Source: Dendrophyllia cribrosa
Taxonomy: Eukaryota; Cnidaria; Anthozoa; Scleractinia; Dendrophylliidae
Length of the DNA stretch: 64,000 nucleotides
Reading direction: 5' to 3'
Assembly: GCA_024195265.1 (NCBI GenBank)
Contig: JAJLRJ010000004.1
Coordinates: 28,284,434-28,348,433 of the forward strand
Positions 12,601 through 28,300 of this stretch are shown in pieces; the stretch's first letter is position 1; each line of letters starts with the position of its first letter. A model generated the notes under the pieces. That model was not told where the DNA came from. It did not search any database and was given only the letters and a program-made list of their open reading frames with translations. The translations under genes and the position numbers were made by a program.

Positions 12601-15600
12601 ATCTAGTCCCCCCCACCCAGGAGGGAGTACTCTGACGATTTATGGGTGGTGGTGTGCCGTTTACCCAATGCCAGATCATGTTCAGCTTCATTTTGCAACC
12701 CTATTCTAGACTCGTTATTTTCAAGGCAACTCCACCTTCATACCACTGTCCTGAGTTTCCCCACTAAATCACACCCTATTCTAGACCAATTCTCTCTTAT
12801 TTCTATGTACCATATCCCAGAGTAAACTGTTTTAAAACCATACTCTTCAACTCCTCCAACTCTTTGAATCAGCAATATGATACCCTGCCAAAAAATGTCT
12901 TAGGAATGAGGTGAATAAGTTTTTCATTACTTTTTTTCTTTAGCGCTTGTCGCTTAGGGACTGAATTTACATGGTTTTGTTCGTCAGTGCGTTTGTTCCA
13001 TGTTTGTTCCGTTTTCTTACCTGTTCTTGTCGTAATTTTGATCGGTTAATATTTCGAAAAGATCAAGAAAACATCGTTCGAGTCGTTTATATTTCTGAAG
13101 GGGTGCTTAAAATATTGTTGTTCCTTGTAAACCAGGTTGCCTGATTGCTGAACTACAGGTGTTAGGGGTAAAGGCAAACTACATGAAAAGGCCATATGAC
13201 TCTACCACATCCTTTGCTGTCCATGGAGTCCATCTTGTCGATGCAATTCAGAGTTTTGGGCCCGAATATGAACTACTGTTTTCTTCATGTAAACCTCAAC
13301 TGATACCGCCTTCAAGTAATGCCAGCCTTTCTCAATCAAGAAGTAAGTATGTGGTATTGGTTATCATTATCCTAGATACATGTACATGTACGACAATGTA
13401 TTACTTTAAGTTCGTTTAGAAAACATTTCACGATAGGTTTGTCTTGAAAAGGTAACGTCATGATGCAAACAATTTGTTTAGTCCTAGAGAGGCATTAAGC
13501 ATAGAGGTAAAGGTAGACATATCACATGAATCCAGTGCTTCATACTACTGGAACAGCTCCGAATTCTGCGGAATGCAGTGACTCGAAACAGTGGCCATTA
13601 ACCCAAAAATCAGTGTTTGAATTTTGCCGGACTACTTCATATTGCAAATAGAGCACCATTTTCCAATTAACAGTGCCCATCAGGAAAGAAAATCCCAGTC
13701 ACAAGTTTCTCTACCTTTAAATAGAATAGCTTGCTTCTTACTCCTCCTTTTCCTTGGAAAATATTAAACGCTTTGAGCAATTAAAGTTTTTGGTTGTTCC
13801 AATTTCCTTGAAAACGGGATAACCTTAGGAAGTTAGAGCTAGATTTTTCTGACCGTAAAATTCTGTTCCATTCATAATGGTTCCTGGTGTTTTGTTGTCT
13901 GCCGAATGGTTGAGATGTGAATCATTTGCAGCATTCCCAGTATTTGTTAGGTTTACCCAGTTGTACATCTAAATGGAGAAAGGAATGCCGGACAACGCTG
14001 TGAATTGAAATGTCTTACCTGACGAGTCCACATTTGAATTCTATGCAGGTGAAAAGTCATTCACTGAAACTGTTAGCAGTGCGTTTTCCATGGTTGCTGA
14101 TTTGGTGAGACCAGGGTCAAAAAGAAAGTGGCAAGACAGCGATGTTTCATTCTCCAGTGAGACAACAGCTGTGATGGAGGAAGAGGATCTCATCACTTTT
14201 GATTACCAGCACTATGATGCGGATGGCCCATCCACAAAAAGCGTCAATGGAAATGGCTTAAACCTTGCCAACCTGCAGTTCAACACACTTAACATCATTG
14301 GTATGTTATAAAAAAACAAACATCTTCATGTGGAATCTGCTTGGTTTTAAAGCAGGATTTTTTTAATATTCCTTTTTTGATATTAAAGACAAGAACGCCA
14401 ACGTAGATATCTGCAAGCGTCTGTACTATGATTATGCTCTAAACAATACTAATTAAAGTTGCCCAGCTTACTTACATTGTAAGGTCATGAATGCAATCAT
14501 TTTTATAACATGAGAAGGTGTAAAGATGTTTTAACTAAAGACCAACTAATTTAAGTTCACTTAGCATTTTATAGGCAGATCATGTGATGGTAAGAGTTTC
14601 GTTAGCATTCCAGAAAGGATTTTGTTGCAGCAATATACATATATCAGAGTCTTAAAATATATGTTCAATGAATAAGTATGTCGCTAAATAAACTGCACGT
14701 GATAAACTTCTCTTTAGGCCTTAAGTCAATTATTGGGTAATTAATCAGCGGTTTATTTCTTTATCTCTCAGCAAATCAGGAAACTCTAGCGGCACTTGTT
14801 CAGTTTTTTAGCACTTCATTTTCATCTGGAGAATCTGCTGCAAGTTTTACAGACTTACCAACAGTGCCTGAAGAACCTGCCATAGATTCCTATCAACCGC
14901 AAGCAGATGTGAGTCTGGCGATCATGACATGTGATTAACATCTTAGAAATTAATTTCTTTTCAGCTTTTTATGAGTATTTTTCCACTGCCTCTTCTAAAC
15001 CTCATCAATAATTCATGACCAGAACACAAAGGAAATCACTACCGCGAAGGAGGTTTGCACACCCGGCCGTAATTTGCGTAGATTTTGGCGATTATATTCC
15101 TTCGTTTTCTTCGTTTGAGAAGCTTTATCAAAACTCCAAAGAGTGTTTTATCACTCACTTCTTGGTGTTGGGATATCCTGATAAAGCACTCTTCCTCTCA
15201 TTTGATATATTAATTGTGTCTCAGACTCTTTAGGCCGGCACATACACGTATCTAGTGTTTCTCTAACAAAGCAGTTACTGCTTGATTTAACTTGGAATAT
15301 TACCAACAGTTTGCTGGTACCAATTTGTACTTCTGGGTGGGGAGGGAGTGAGACAAGTGTTTTGTATAAGGACACAACATACTGACGGTGATCAGACTTT
15401 GATCCACTGAATTACCAGTAAAAAGTTAGATGTACTATCCTCTTGATTAATGATTATGGAAGAGAGCGAGAGAAATTAGATAAAGATGGTTGTACAACTA
15501 CGTGGAAATGAATTGATCTTTTCCAATGCGTTCCACACTATAAGCTTTCTTTGTTAAGAATCCATGGGATTATTGAAATATTTCCATCTACCTTAGTGCT

Positions 15601-18600
15601 CTTTTCAAGAAAACGCCAACTCTGAAGTTCAAAACATAACCAAAAATTGCGATTTTCACTGCCGCAAATATCTCAGGAAACAACGATGCTTTACGCAAAA
15701 TGATCAAAAGGTCCTGTTTGTGGGTTGTGATTGGTGGATTATAATCCATTTTGTCAGTTTCTGTTTTTAGGGGTCCATTGTTTGTCGCCATAATTATGAT
15801 TGATGGCAGCATAAAACGCAAACCTTAGTTGGGCTTTGAACTTCAGGGTTTGTGTGTAATTGAAATGCGTAGTAACAACCCGCAGAATTGTTTCCCTTGG
15901 TTACTTTATGAAATAATGTTTTGGTGCCTTAATTGTCTAACGGTTTTTAACCATTTGCTTTCAGGAACAATTATCTGATGTCACAGAAGTCACAGCGTCG
16001 TTCAAAGCCATCAATATTCTGGTAATAAGAAGCATCAAACTAAATGGAATGAAATCTGTGCGAAAAGTTGCTGAAGTGGCTGTCAGTGAAGTTCAGCTGA
16101 CTGCATCTCTGGGGGAAAGTCAGCGTATGGATGGCTCTTTAGGAGGCTTTAGAATTATAGATCTTACCCAAGAGGGCTCCTTGCATCGTTCTGTGTGCAC
16201 ATGTGGAAGTTTATCGGCAGCAGATACGTCAGCTAGAGATTCCTCCTTTTTGTGGTCGTTACCAGAAGACATGCAAGATGGCCCAAGTGACCAAAGGGCT
16301 TTTACATTTACACTCCTGATTCCTCCAAAGGGTGGACAGAGCCCAAGGCTTGTTGTTGATGTGGCAACTGAAAGCAACGTGGATATTTCAGAAATCGCTA
16401 GAAACATTCAGTTAAATGTCCATGTGGCATCTGCCCAATATACCCACACCCACAGATTTCTTTCTGAGCTTTTGTTATCAGCTGGTGATTATGCTGTTTA
16501 TGCGGCCCAGTTTGGAGAAAGCTTACGTCAAGCTGCCAGTAGTGTTGCCATGGGTCTGGTGAGTAAGAAGAGAGCACTAGCAGAAGGACTTGACTATCTG
16601 TCATCTTCATTTGTAACCACTGGTGGGCAAGAGGAAAGAAGCCTTGGAAGCCGCCAAGGGAGCGTACTCTTTGATAATGACAGCAACGCTCTCCTTGACA
16701 GTTATGATTTTGTTGACAATGCTCCTCTTAACTCCAATCGACGAGTTTACAGCTGTTTCACAGTTGACTCGCCAGTGGTGCATATGCCAAAGTCTTCATC
16801 TAGTAGAGAAATGCTTGTGGCTCATTTGGGTAAAATTACAATACGAAACACTCACTTGATGGAAGTTGTGGAGGAAGGAAGCGACACAGGACATCTCACT
16901 GCTGTTGAACATGACATTGATCGATTGTTTGTGGAAATCAAAGATATGAGTCTGTACTGCTTGACAGCGGACCAAACAACATCAGCAACGACTTCATCAT
17001 CCTCTATTTCCGAATCATTTACTGGCAGAAACGTCCTTAATTCACCAAAATCCTGCAGTACGCATATTCTTCACAAAACAGCGTTTGAGCTCATGATAGA
17101 TCGTCGTTCTGAAGACATTGGTGCCTTGGGTATGTCACTGAACTTGAAAAAACCAACGATTTACATTTCTGGGAAAGTTGCCACTCCCCTGCAGCTCGAG
17201 CTCTCCACTCATTCATACCATCAGTTACTTGACACTATCGATAGCATTGGTGGCAGCAAGGAAACGGTACCAGTTCCTCCACCTGCAGGGATGCAGTCAA
17301 CGTCTGTAGCTAGTCCTACATCTCAGTCACCAACCACTCTTTCTCCAAGGTGAGAATTTTGTGGTTATTTATCACAAAACTGGACCATATTTTTTCGGTT
17401 TCTGTTAATAAATAACAATAACATGTTTTGGTTTATACCAAATCTCCGTGACACTGCCCCTGCAGCGTTTTTGCCATTGAAAATATCGGATTGCGTGTAG
17501 TTAGATAAAATTTCAAAGCTGTCAGTCTTAATAATTATACATAACATTGTTTATTACTTTTCACGTACCAAATTATTGGACAGTTGATCATGTGGTGCAC
17601 GAGATTTGAAAGGTATTTTCAACAACTTGCACTTATCATAACGTTTATTTTGTGTTTACCTCATAACCACCTTTTTGATAATTTCGTTTCTTTGAAATGC
17701 AGATATATTTACTCAGTTGTAAATATATCTTTTAGTACATTTAGAATATGTATTTGACCATCTCTACCACGATGTTAGCTTTAAGTCTAAATAAATTAGG
17801 TTTCTTTTTTAAAGTAGTGTTCCATTTGCAGTTCATCAGCATCAAATTTGGAAGCTTGCATTCCAGAAAAAGTGTTGCCGGAGAAGCGGGTGTCCTTTGT
17901 TCCAAATGTCTCATTTGGAGAAAATGTTGACAACGATGCTGCAGATGACTCAACTGATGAACATGAACTTGAACCTGAGGATCCCACACCAGTGCGAGCA
18001 CTCTTTGAAGTGCCACACTTCAGCATCAAGCTTTGCGGAGAACTCAACAAAGTGGAACATGACTTTGTGGACATTATGTTTTATAACTTTTCCCTCAGTT
18101 ATGAGCATACAAAACCTACCGTAACTTTGTTTGATGTCTCTCTTGGTGGACTTCTTGTGGAAGATCTGCTTCAAGAACCTGATTCTTCTTATCGCCATCT
18201 CATTTCTTCTTCCGCACCTCGTAAATATCATTTACGGGAACGTTCGCTTTCTGCTTATCCTTCAAGCCTTTCCACATCGTGCCCGGTTGTTTCAGATGCT
18301 GGGTTGAACTCCAAGTTCTCTTCATCTCTTCCGCACTGTCTCTCCACCTCTCCCAAGCAAAGCCCATTTCGGTCATTGGCTCCATTACGTCCCCTTATGA
18401 AAAATCACAAATTTCCATCCTTGCCCTCTGTTAATGTATCCACTGACAGCGATTCTTCAATGGAGGACATAGCATCAAGTACTGTGATCAAGGAAAAGAA
18501 AGGAAATGACCTTGTACACATTAAAGTTCTTTTAATTGACCAAAGAGACGAGGAATTTAGTACCAAGTACGACTCGGTAGGTATCTTAATATATAACATT

Positions 18601-18800
18601 TTTTGTTTGTATTTAACATTTTCCTAGCTGAGTTTCTACTCAGTCAAGCTGTGTAAACATAAACTGGATTCCTTACATTTTTCACTCTTTTTTCTTTTCA
18701 TAAGAACCTTTTTTATAAGAACGTTGAGGCTGAGATTGGCCAAAATTTTAAGAACGAGCTGAGGGCAAATCCAGACTGAGATTTTGTTAACAAACAAACA

Positions 18801-18855
<55 letters not shown>

Positions 18856-21800
18856 TTTTATAACAATGTCTTTTGGTTTCATATTTTTATAATGAGCTAA
18901 CTGACAAAAAAGAGGTGTAATGGAAATTTATAGTCCAACTGAGCCCATAATGCTCGAATTATTGCAGCGTTGCAGGTCGTTGTCCATTTCAAAATGCAAA
19001 TTGGTAGAACTTGACCTATTTTTCTGGGGGCTAACTAGAAAACTTACCCGTTAATTTAGCTCCCAGACTCAAAATTGTATTAACTATTTAAATTATTAGT
19101 ACTTAGTTCAAAATGTGTGTAGGTATTTTTTTAAAATATAGTTGTAAAAAATAATGAGTAAAATAAAGAAAGTTTGAAGTTTTCTTTCTTTTCATCCACA
19201 ACTATGGTTCACTGACATTCTATTCAAGTTATCTTAAGAACATTGTTAAGAACGTTTTCAAGCTCAAATCACTAACAAAAGACGAACGTTCAGTCAAGGT
19301 TTAGCCCTGGTCAAAAATTACACATTGTTTTAAAAACAAGAGTGTATCTTTTTTAGCCCTTCAGTTAGAGAACACATTGCATAGCTGTAACTATTTTTAT
19401 TTATTTATTTATTTATTTATTTTAAAATATTAACAAAGAAAGGAGTTTTTTTTTGGACGATGAAAGGATGGTAAAACAAAGGTTTAAGAAATGATTACAG
19501 TCAAAGCTAGTAAGGTGATGGCTCCATTTACAGCCACTAAAACAAACCTGGTTTGAATTCTCCTCTTACGAGAATCATTCCCGTAGGGGGAAAGCTCCAG
19601 TTACGGAAACTCTTGGCTTCCCGCGGGTGTCCACTTACGGGAGCTAAGATTGTATTACATGTATATTATTATATTATTATATATTATATTATTAGTTTAC
19701 AACTCAAACAAAACAAACCAATGACTTACTGTACATGTAGTACACAGAAAAAAATGATTATTAGGATTTCAGTAAAATGTGATTTACAGGAGTTGCAACC
19801 AGACTATGCATTTTAATTCAATTTCTATAATGACACTCGTTCTTTAAGTTACACCTGAATTTAAATGAAATTTTAAGAGTTTTGTAGAAGGGATAGAAAA
19901 AAGAAGATTATTTTTGAAACACCAACAAACAGTTGACACCCATGCAAGAATACCATGGGTTAGTGGTGGAATTTCTTTGGTATCTATCGACTACTAATTA
20001 AAATAAATTTTTTTCTTAATTTCACAAATCCTGCTACCCCCCCCCCCCCTTTTTCTTTTCTTCTCTCACACTGGTAAAAATCTTCGCAAACTTCATAGAA
20101 CATTACATAACATTAATCTAGAAACCCATGATGAGATTTTTGGATTGATTGAAACGTTAACGAGATAATTCCATAAATTCAATCTCAAGTAGCCGGAAAA
20201 ATGACATTTAGGTATATTCCCTCCTTAATAACCATCACCGTGCTACTGCAGTCGAGACATCCCTACACACTCAATTCCGCACCTCTCTGTCATTCATCGT
20301 ATTCCTTTGGTCTTCAAAGCTGATGCTAGGATCTCAACAACACGTTTGGGTTGCATAAATGGCGTTTCCCTTTTCTGGATACAGGAGCGTTGCATGTCCA
20401 TCTCCATATCTGCTTCAAGCTGTTATTGGACAAGTATTCAGTCTCCTGTGGAAAATAACTAGTTTCCCGGTGTTAATTCTCACAGGTAAATCGTTTTGTT
20501 GATGTGGATTTCAACTCACTGGAAGCAAATTTGAATCTGCAAACCTGGGTGATTGTTTTAGAGTTCTTTGGGATTGGAGTGCCACAACAGCCTTCCTTCT
20601 CCCAACCCTCTAGTCCAAGTGTCACCTCTTCACAATCAAATCAGTTAAATGATGCATTTGATGGAAATCAGCTGCCAACAGAAATGGAAGGTATGCGTTG
20701 TATATCACTGTATTTATTTTCCCAAAAGCGATTCAATTATAAGTTATTGTAACAGTTATTATTAGCGGGGATAGGTTTTACTACTTTAGGTATGCACTGT
20801 ATGTTCCTTGTGAGCTGATCATACTATTGAACAAACTCATCACATATGGTTTCCTAGCAGTGGAAAATACAAACAAAACCCAATATTTTGGACTTATTCA
20901 ACTCCCCCACAAGTGACACCTATCTAACATACACTTTTATAACACATTAATCTCTAAAACGGACATATTTTTTTCCTTCTCTCCTTTAAACATTCATCAT
21001 TCTCTCTAAAACAGACATCACAGTAAGCTTACTGCCACATCCTGTCCATTTAAGAGGATGTTGAATAGAAAGTAGATTGAAGTGGATTCTATTAATAACA
21101 AATGTCAAAGCCGTGTTTAAGCTCACTGAACGGACATCTCTCTAAGACCAACAGTCAAATCTTCACTAAATCTTGTCCATTTAAGAGGAAGGTGAATATA
21201 GATTGAAGGGGATTCCAAACTCATAACGCAGTTCTGCTGTCCTAATAGATGCGAATCTGATGTGAAAGCCACGTTTACACGGTATCACACAAAACGAGTA
21301 AAACAATGTAAAACCCTTAAGGCATTAGGGTTAAGGGTCTAGTCTGGTGAATTGGAATAGCTCTCAGTGCATGATTACATCAGACTATAGCTAATTTCTC
21401 ACTGGTCAAGCCTCGCTTCCGAAGTGCAAACCTGTGACAATCTCATCTATTCAATGTATTATCAAAGGAGCAAAGTTGAAAAGAAGAGCCACTCAAAAAC
21501 AACATGAACTTGTCAAAGGTTTGCAAGGAATTTCGTACAAACAATTTTGAGCTGGTGATGTCATCATGCATAAGGCCAATTATTTTAGACCAGCTACATG
21601 TAGAAATACACAGGAATACACCAAATGCAAATATGGCCGCCAGGCAATTTTTTGTTTGGCCAGATTTTCAAAGAAATTAATAATATAACGTGAACAAGTG
21701 CTGCTAAGTGTATCATCTTGCAAAGTTTGAGTGTTTTTAGTTTAACGGTTGCAAAGTTATGGCTCACTGAAATTTTAAGCATTTGTACGAGAAAAGACAT

Positions 21801-22320
21801 TATAGCCTGACTAGCCTCGCTTTCATGTTTTTTCCAAAAAATTGATTGCCTATAACTTCTCCTAAAATAAGAATATGGCCTTGAAAATGCACACAATGAC
21901 TTATTTTGACCCGATCTTTATCATTATTCAATTGCTTTTCTTTTCTTGAGAACCTGTCCAAACAAAAAATTGTTGGACGGCCATATTTGCATTCGGTCTA
22001 TGTAAACTGTGGAAGCTTTAATGTGATATTTTCGTTTGCATTGTTTTTTTAAAAGAAACAGAGAGCGAAGGCATAAACACGGATGTAAAGTTCCAAGTAT
22101 CAGCTTTGACTCTGATATTGAGCAAGAAAAGGTACCCCATTGCTAAGGTGAAAGCGTTTGGGCTTTTTACACACATTAACATGCAGGATAGTAACTTTGC
22201 TGCCAAAGGAAGACTGTCCAGTGTATCAGTGACTGATATGTCACCGCATGGAACTTTGTACAGAGAAAAGTAAGTTTCAGATACAGTTAGGAAACTATTT
22301 ATTGCATGCCTTAATAATTC

Positions 22321-22351
<31 letters not shown>

Positions 22352-25300
22352 AAAAAAAAAAAAAAAAAAACATAAAATAATCAAAGGCTCCCGCGAGCCA
22401 ACCTGGAATACGAAATGCTAACGCTTATGGTAACGCAATATTGTGCCATCGTTTACCCACTACACAATCTAGGATTTGGCTAATTATTGAGGTCCGATTT
22501 TGTTATTTCAACTTAGATATGCAGAAAAAGTTTACATCTGAGTGATGGGTCGAGTGAGCGAGTGAGCGAGTGTATGAGCCACTATTACCGATAACCCGTC
22601 ATTACGCTTACGCATATTCACGAGTTAAAAATAGCGAAAGAGAAACAATTTAATTGTGATGGATGAGAAAAGTGAAGGCAAATTGGGGATCTTGAGAAAG
22701 AGCCTCATTCGATTTCAGTCGGTAGATAATTGCACAGTTTTTGCATTTTTGCTGACCAGTTGGAGAAGATTTTATCACAAAGTTTTCATTAGCATGTGTC
22801 AAACAACTGACTCTTAAACTTCTTTCAAGTGTCAATGTAACGGCATACAACACTGTAAGTTTAACTGGAGAGAGACTACCTCACCAGTCCTTATAACGTC
22901 ACAGAGATTTTTAAAACGAAACCTAACATGTACTGTTCAGTTTGGATAGTAAGTAGATGTTCTTAAACGCTAACAACGTCAGCAGTAGAGTGATTTTATT
23001 TCAGCATCACTCACACTTCTTAATCTCATCATCGTCATCATCAGGTCGAGGATGCAACTCGGACCCCTATGGCTTGTTCCTCACATCCTTTTCTGTCCTT
23101 CTTCGCTGTCTATTGTACTTTAAGGTCGAGTTTCAAATCGTGCCAAACGGTCAAATACTCATTGTCTGCTTCTCTCCCCCCACCCGACTTGGGTTTAACA
23201 TTCATTTAATAGCTAGTCGCAATGTACTTAGAGAAGCTGTTTTTAAAAGGGAAACAGAACGTAATAACTTATTGCTGATGGAGATCAAACAGTCATGGAA
23301 AAATGACAACATTTTTGAGATATATGAATGAATGAATCATATATGAACTGCGGACAGAAAATGGAAAGAGACGAAATGATCCTCAATTCTTATCTTTACA
23401 TTCTCTATCCGCAGTTCATTTATAGTACATACATTCATATACCTTATTTGTCATTCTGTGACTTTGCCGGAACGTACTTCAGTTGGTAGAGCATTGCACC
23501 GGTAACGGAGGTTATGGGTTCAAATCTCGTTGAACTTATTTTTTCTCGCGCTTCTTTGTAATTACCTTAATTGCAAACACAACTGCGAGGATGATTCTTC
23601 ACGTTGCCGTCATGAAAAAGTCGAGAAATGTAAATAGATCAAATAATCTTGAAAACCATGCAGTTGTCGAAATCGGTTTCGCTCAAATGTCGTGTAGATT
23701 TGTATTTTGTCCAAACTGATAATAACTAGTTTTGAAGATGAAGAAATTAAACAATAACCTGTCTTGTCTCATCATTAGGTTTAAAACGTTTGGAGAGGAA
23801 GCCCTGAGTTTCAATTTCTTCAAGTACGGTACCCCAGATCCTGACTTACTGAGAGATAATGACATGAGCCTGACGTTACGTATGTCATCTGTGCAGTATG
23901 TCCACACAAAGCGATTCCAGACAGAGTTGGTTGTATTCTTTCAACATTATCTTCAACTCCAGGAGGTTCTGGGCAGGATGAGGGCTGCTTCTGAAGGAAA
24001 TGAGGTATGTTGTGTTTGCAGTCGTGTGTGATCTTTCATGGGGATTTTGACATTTGTGGGGTCAAAACTGCCTCAAAATTAAATCTATTAAAGTACCCTT
24101 GTTAAACACTAAGAGGACGATATCAGGTGAATGTTTGAAGAAAGAACAAACCATAATTAGAGTTTTAGCAAGTTTTCCAAGACACAGGGCGGGCCATCTG
24201 CAGCACAAGACACTTATTTTTGCTCTTACGGCACTAGTTGATAATCTCAAAGAAAACTGGACCAATATTTTGAGTTTCCAGTGATTTAAATGTATTTTCA
24301 TTGGCTTCTTTACTTAACACTAAAAATTGTGACATAGCCTCAAACCTAAGCGGAAATTATTTTGGTTGCCAGCCCTTGAAGTGTGATTAGGAATGGTAGG
24401 AATGCTTGCAGTACGAAGTATAAGAAAAACATAGTAACGAAAGCTGAATGAACACTTGGGAGGTGCTGATATCTTGCTGTTGGAAGAGAGCACAGTAGAG
24501 GAAACACAACAGACAGTAAATAACCGTCCATATGAAGACTCGTCTTATCGAACATTGCAATTTAGCTCAAACCTGGTTTCACCCCCTTCCCCCCCCCCCC
24601 CCCCCCCCCCCCCCACCAACGAAAAAAAAAAGGTTGGAAAGGTTTTGCAAAGGGTTTGCAAAGAGTTTGTGAAGGGTTTGAAAAGGGTTTGCGAGTGTTT
24701 GTGAAGGGTTTGCAAAGGGTTTGAAACCGTCTCAAACCCAGTTTGTTTTCCTATGGAGGGTCAATGCTATTATTTCTAACTTAAAAAAAACTAAAGTTCT
24801 CAGTCGTGTTTTTGGAAGCTTTCCAAGCCTATAACTCTTGCAATGGTTCACAATGCACAAGAGAAGGACAATTTTCGTTCTTTGTTCTGAAGTGTTTTTA
24901 TTTAATTGCTCGGACCCGCCTCCTGAAAAGGAAGACTAAAGACAGTTCAATCAATCTACAACTGCCACGCTCGGACAGAATTATCCAGCCGTTGCAATAG
25001 GTTTTCATTAAGACTATTTGAGTGAATGGATCGACAGTCAGGACATGAAAACATAGCCATTGTAGAGAGGTAGCCGTTATACTGAAGTGGTCGTTAGAGT
25101 AGGTTTTATTTGGGGATGTAGTTACGAAGTATCATGCGTAATCTTTGCATTCTGGATTGTCTTGCAACACAACAGGTTTCATGGATGTTTTCCAGAGGAA
25201 CACGAGTAGCACTTGACATCAAAGCTGGCAATCCAGTTATTCTTGTGCCTTGCTCAGCCAAGTCCTGCCACATGCTGGTAGCAGATCTTGGTAACCTCAC

Positions 25301-28300
25301 TGTGGCCAATGACTTTCTTTGGGAAGGGTCGCCTGGTACACTGGCTTATACCAAAAACAGACAAAGGGCACAATCCCAAAATGATTTAGGTAAGTCTTGA
25401 GTTGTGGTTCCTGTTTTCCCAATGAAAGTAATTCTCTGCCGTGGAATACTTCTGGTATTATTCTATAGTATTCTCCATCTGTTTCTGACGTCTTTGTTAC
25501 ACTTTGTTTTATGGCCATACGAATTAACGTAAAATATGCACCGTTCTATATACGAATTAACTTAAAAAGATTAAAGAGCTCGTTAAACTCGGTAATCTAT
25601 GAAAAGGAAACTAAAGCTGCAAAATTGTTGGGTGGCAAAATCGCTAATGAGTCATACATTCTTTGTACAATTTTGTGTTTTTAAAACAGCATTACACGAA
25701 CAATATCTGGTATATCAGGCTCAAATTTTCATAGAAAGCTAAATGCCCTTGCTGAGTTGATTTTTTTGTAGCGTGATTAGCAGAATGAGAGGCATATGCT
25801 AATGGGGCAAAAATTGTGAACAAAGATTCTCCCATTGGCTCAGGATCGTCCAACACATGGCATTTTCATCCCTTTTTCCCCAATGCAATGGCCTTCTCGT
25901 TCATTAAGTGTTGTGGTTAATGATCATTAAATAGAGCAGTTTTCAATCAAGTGTCGAAAGTAATTACACAATTGCTTTGGTTTTGCATTGCTACGCTTTG
26001 TGATTGGCTAAAAAATCTCGCGCCACTTTCTCGTCCAATCACAAGTGACTTGCTCGCACGCGTTTTCCCGCGCTTGCTTCGAGCTCTGATTGGTTCATTG
26101 GATTGTTTACGACTGCTGTGATTGGTCAGAGTAATTACTTTGGTTTTGGTTTTACGACACTCAATTGAAAACTGCTCTATGCAGAGAAAACTAAAGTATA
26201 AAATAGACAAAATCTATGTTTATCAAGATGGGGTTTCCACACCTACGCCACTCCTATGATTTCCTTTGTTCAAATTTGACGAATTATTAATAGGTTTGAG
26301 GAGTTATCTTGAAACATGTTAACACCAAATTTTTCCATTTTAATCATTAACATGTAGCTTTAAAATTTTTCTATGTTCAGGACCTAACCGCACTCAGCAT
26401 GTGTGTTTGCTGGACAGTATGCACATTGAACTAGTGGATATGGATCTGTTTACAGCTACAAGAGTAGCAATCAACAACCAGCAGCCCTCCACTGAATTCT
26501 CTTACAAAAGCCAGGTTTGATATATACCACAGTGCTTCTAAAACATTTTTCTTACTTAGCAGGACACGTGTCCTTTTAAACGTTCTTTTGATCGGACATG
26601 TTTCAAAATTGGTCAAACATCTGCCATTTGGGATTCTCTCTGAGACGCAATCTGTTAGTATAAATGGCGTGCTACAAGAAGTTTTGCGGTTTGCATTATA
26701 GGACGATTTCATATCACACGGCTTTTTATGACTTTTTACCGAGAGAGCGTTTTACAGCAAAAAAACTGGTACAAACAGCATGCATGAATTATATATTTTA
26801 ATGTTTTTGGAATGAAATGCTTTGAGACTTTCAAGACAAAAGCTAAGTCATTTTTGTGTTCGGCCACCATGTCTGAGCGTAATGTAAAACAAGACATTTG
26901 GATTTTGGTTGGACAATGTCGGATGACCGTTTGTTATTCCCAGCGCTGTAATAAAAGCATACTGACAATTTGCCTCTTTTTTTTTTTTTTTGCAATGTTT
27001 GAGCACTACAAAAATGAAAGTTTCATGGTTAACGTAAAATTTGTCAGTCCGAGTGTGTATCTGAAGGATAATATTATTTATGATAAACTGCCCTTAAGTT
27101 TTCCTTTGTTTCTCGTTTCTTTGTTTGATAACAGGGCTTAAAGTTGCTAAAGGAGAAGTGCAGACTAAACTTAACAGTTGAACGTAACTTGGACTGGGCT
27201 TTTAGTAGAGCAGGTATGTATTTGTTTTCATATTTTACGCAAAATACTCAAATAAACATAAATTGGGAACAAGCTTAACTTAAATATTATAGGTAGATTT
27301 AAGTTATCTTCTTGTAAAATATCATTACATGACTATGACTCTGTAATAGCCCATTTCGAAAAATACCATAATAGTCTTTTATGTGCAGGTTCAGCCTCAC
27401 CGGGGTGTAATTATTCAAGTCTCCTATGTTAGAATGACACAATGGAATTCAGAGTACATGTAGGAACGCTAGGACGTAGCATTGTGTGTTCGTTTACAAT
27501 AATGTGCACCCTATGCAAATTGCCAAGAAGTTGAAGCATAGCACGTGCAGTTCGTGCTGAAAACAAAAGAAATTGAAAAATCAGGCTTTCATCAAACACC
27601 ACCCAAACTTGCACTTTAAAGAGTATTATGGTATTTTTCGAAGTGGCCTATATAGCCGAAAAATTGTAAGTTTCAATATCAGTTATCTTGTAATAAACCA
27701 AATCGTGATTTGTCCGTTGCGAGCAGGCAAATAATTCATCTGCTCGCCACTGACAAATCACGATATTTTTGCTCAACCTTGTCCAATAATTGATAATTAT
27801 TCGACTGTCGCGCCATTTTACCGTATAAAATATGTACAATATGCGAGTGTATTACCTGTCAAACCATCATATAAGGTGCATGCATCAGATGATAAGCCTG
27901 ACGGCCATAAATTGCTACTCTTATTTACTCCTTGTGTTTTGTTGTTATCTCTTCAGTTCCAGACTTCAACTTCAGTGGTCGTCTGTCTTCTGTGTATGCC
28001 TCACTGGATTATTCGCAGCATTGCTTTATTCTTGGAATGTTGGGAGAGAACTTTGGAGAACCTCTTGAAGAATTTGAGAGACCATCATCCGTCATCCAAG
28101 ATCCACTGGGGAAGGTAACGCAAACACTTCTACAGGGGTCACGTTTTTTCTCCCTCCTCATTTAGATCTCAAACATTTCTGGCTGAAATTGTCTACTTTT
28201 GGATGTGTTTCCACCTGTCCATGATTACATTTGAGTGTTGCAACTGTGCTGGGAAGCATGCGTTTGCTTTTGAGTTTTCCATACATTTTTCTGTAAATAT

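Noticed and set aside
23464..23538. Functional tRNA gene
   Set aside because: The boxes are present but the stems do not pair, and the flanks match SINE-like copies elsewhere in the window.
24456..24704. Proline-rich frame next to exon 22
   Set aside because: The proline run is a poly-C homopolymer, and the rest is the GGGTTTGCAAA minisatellite.
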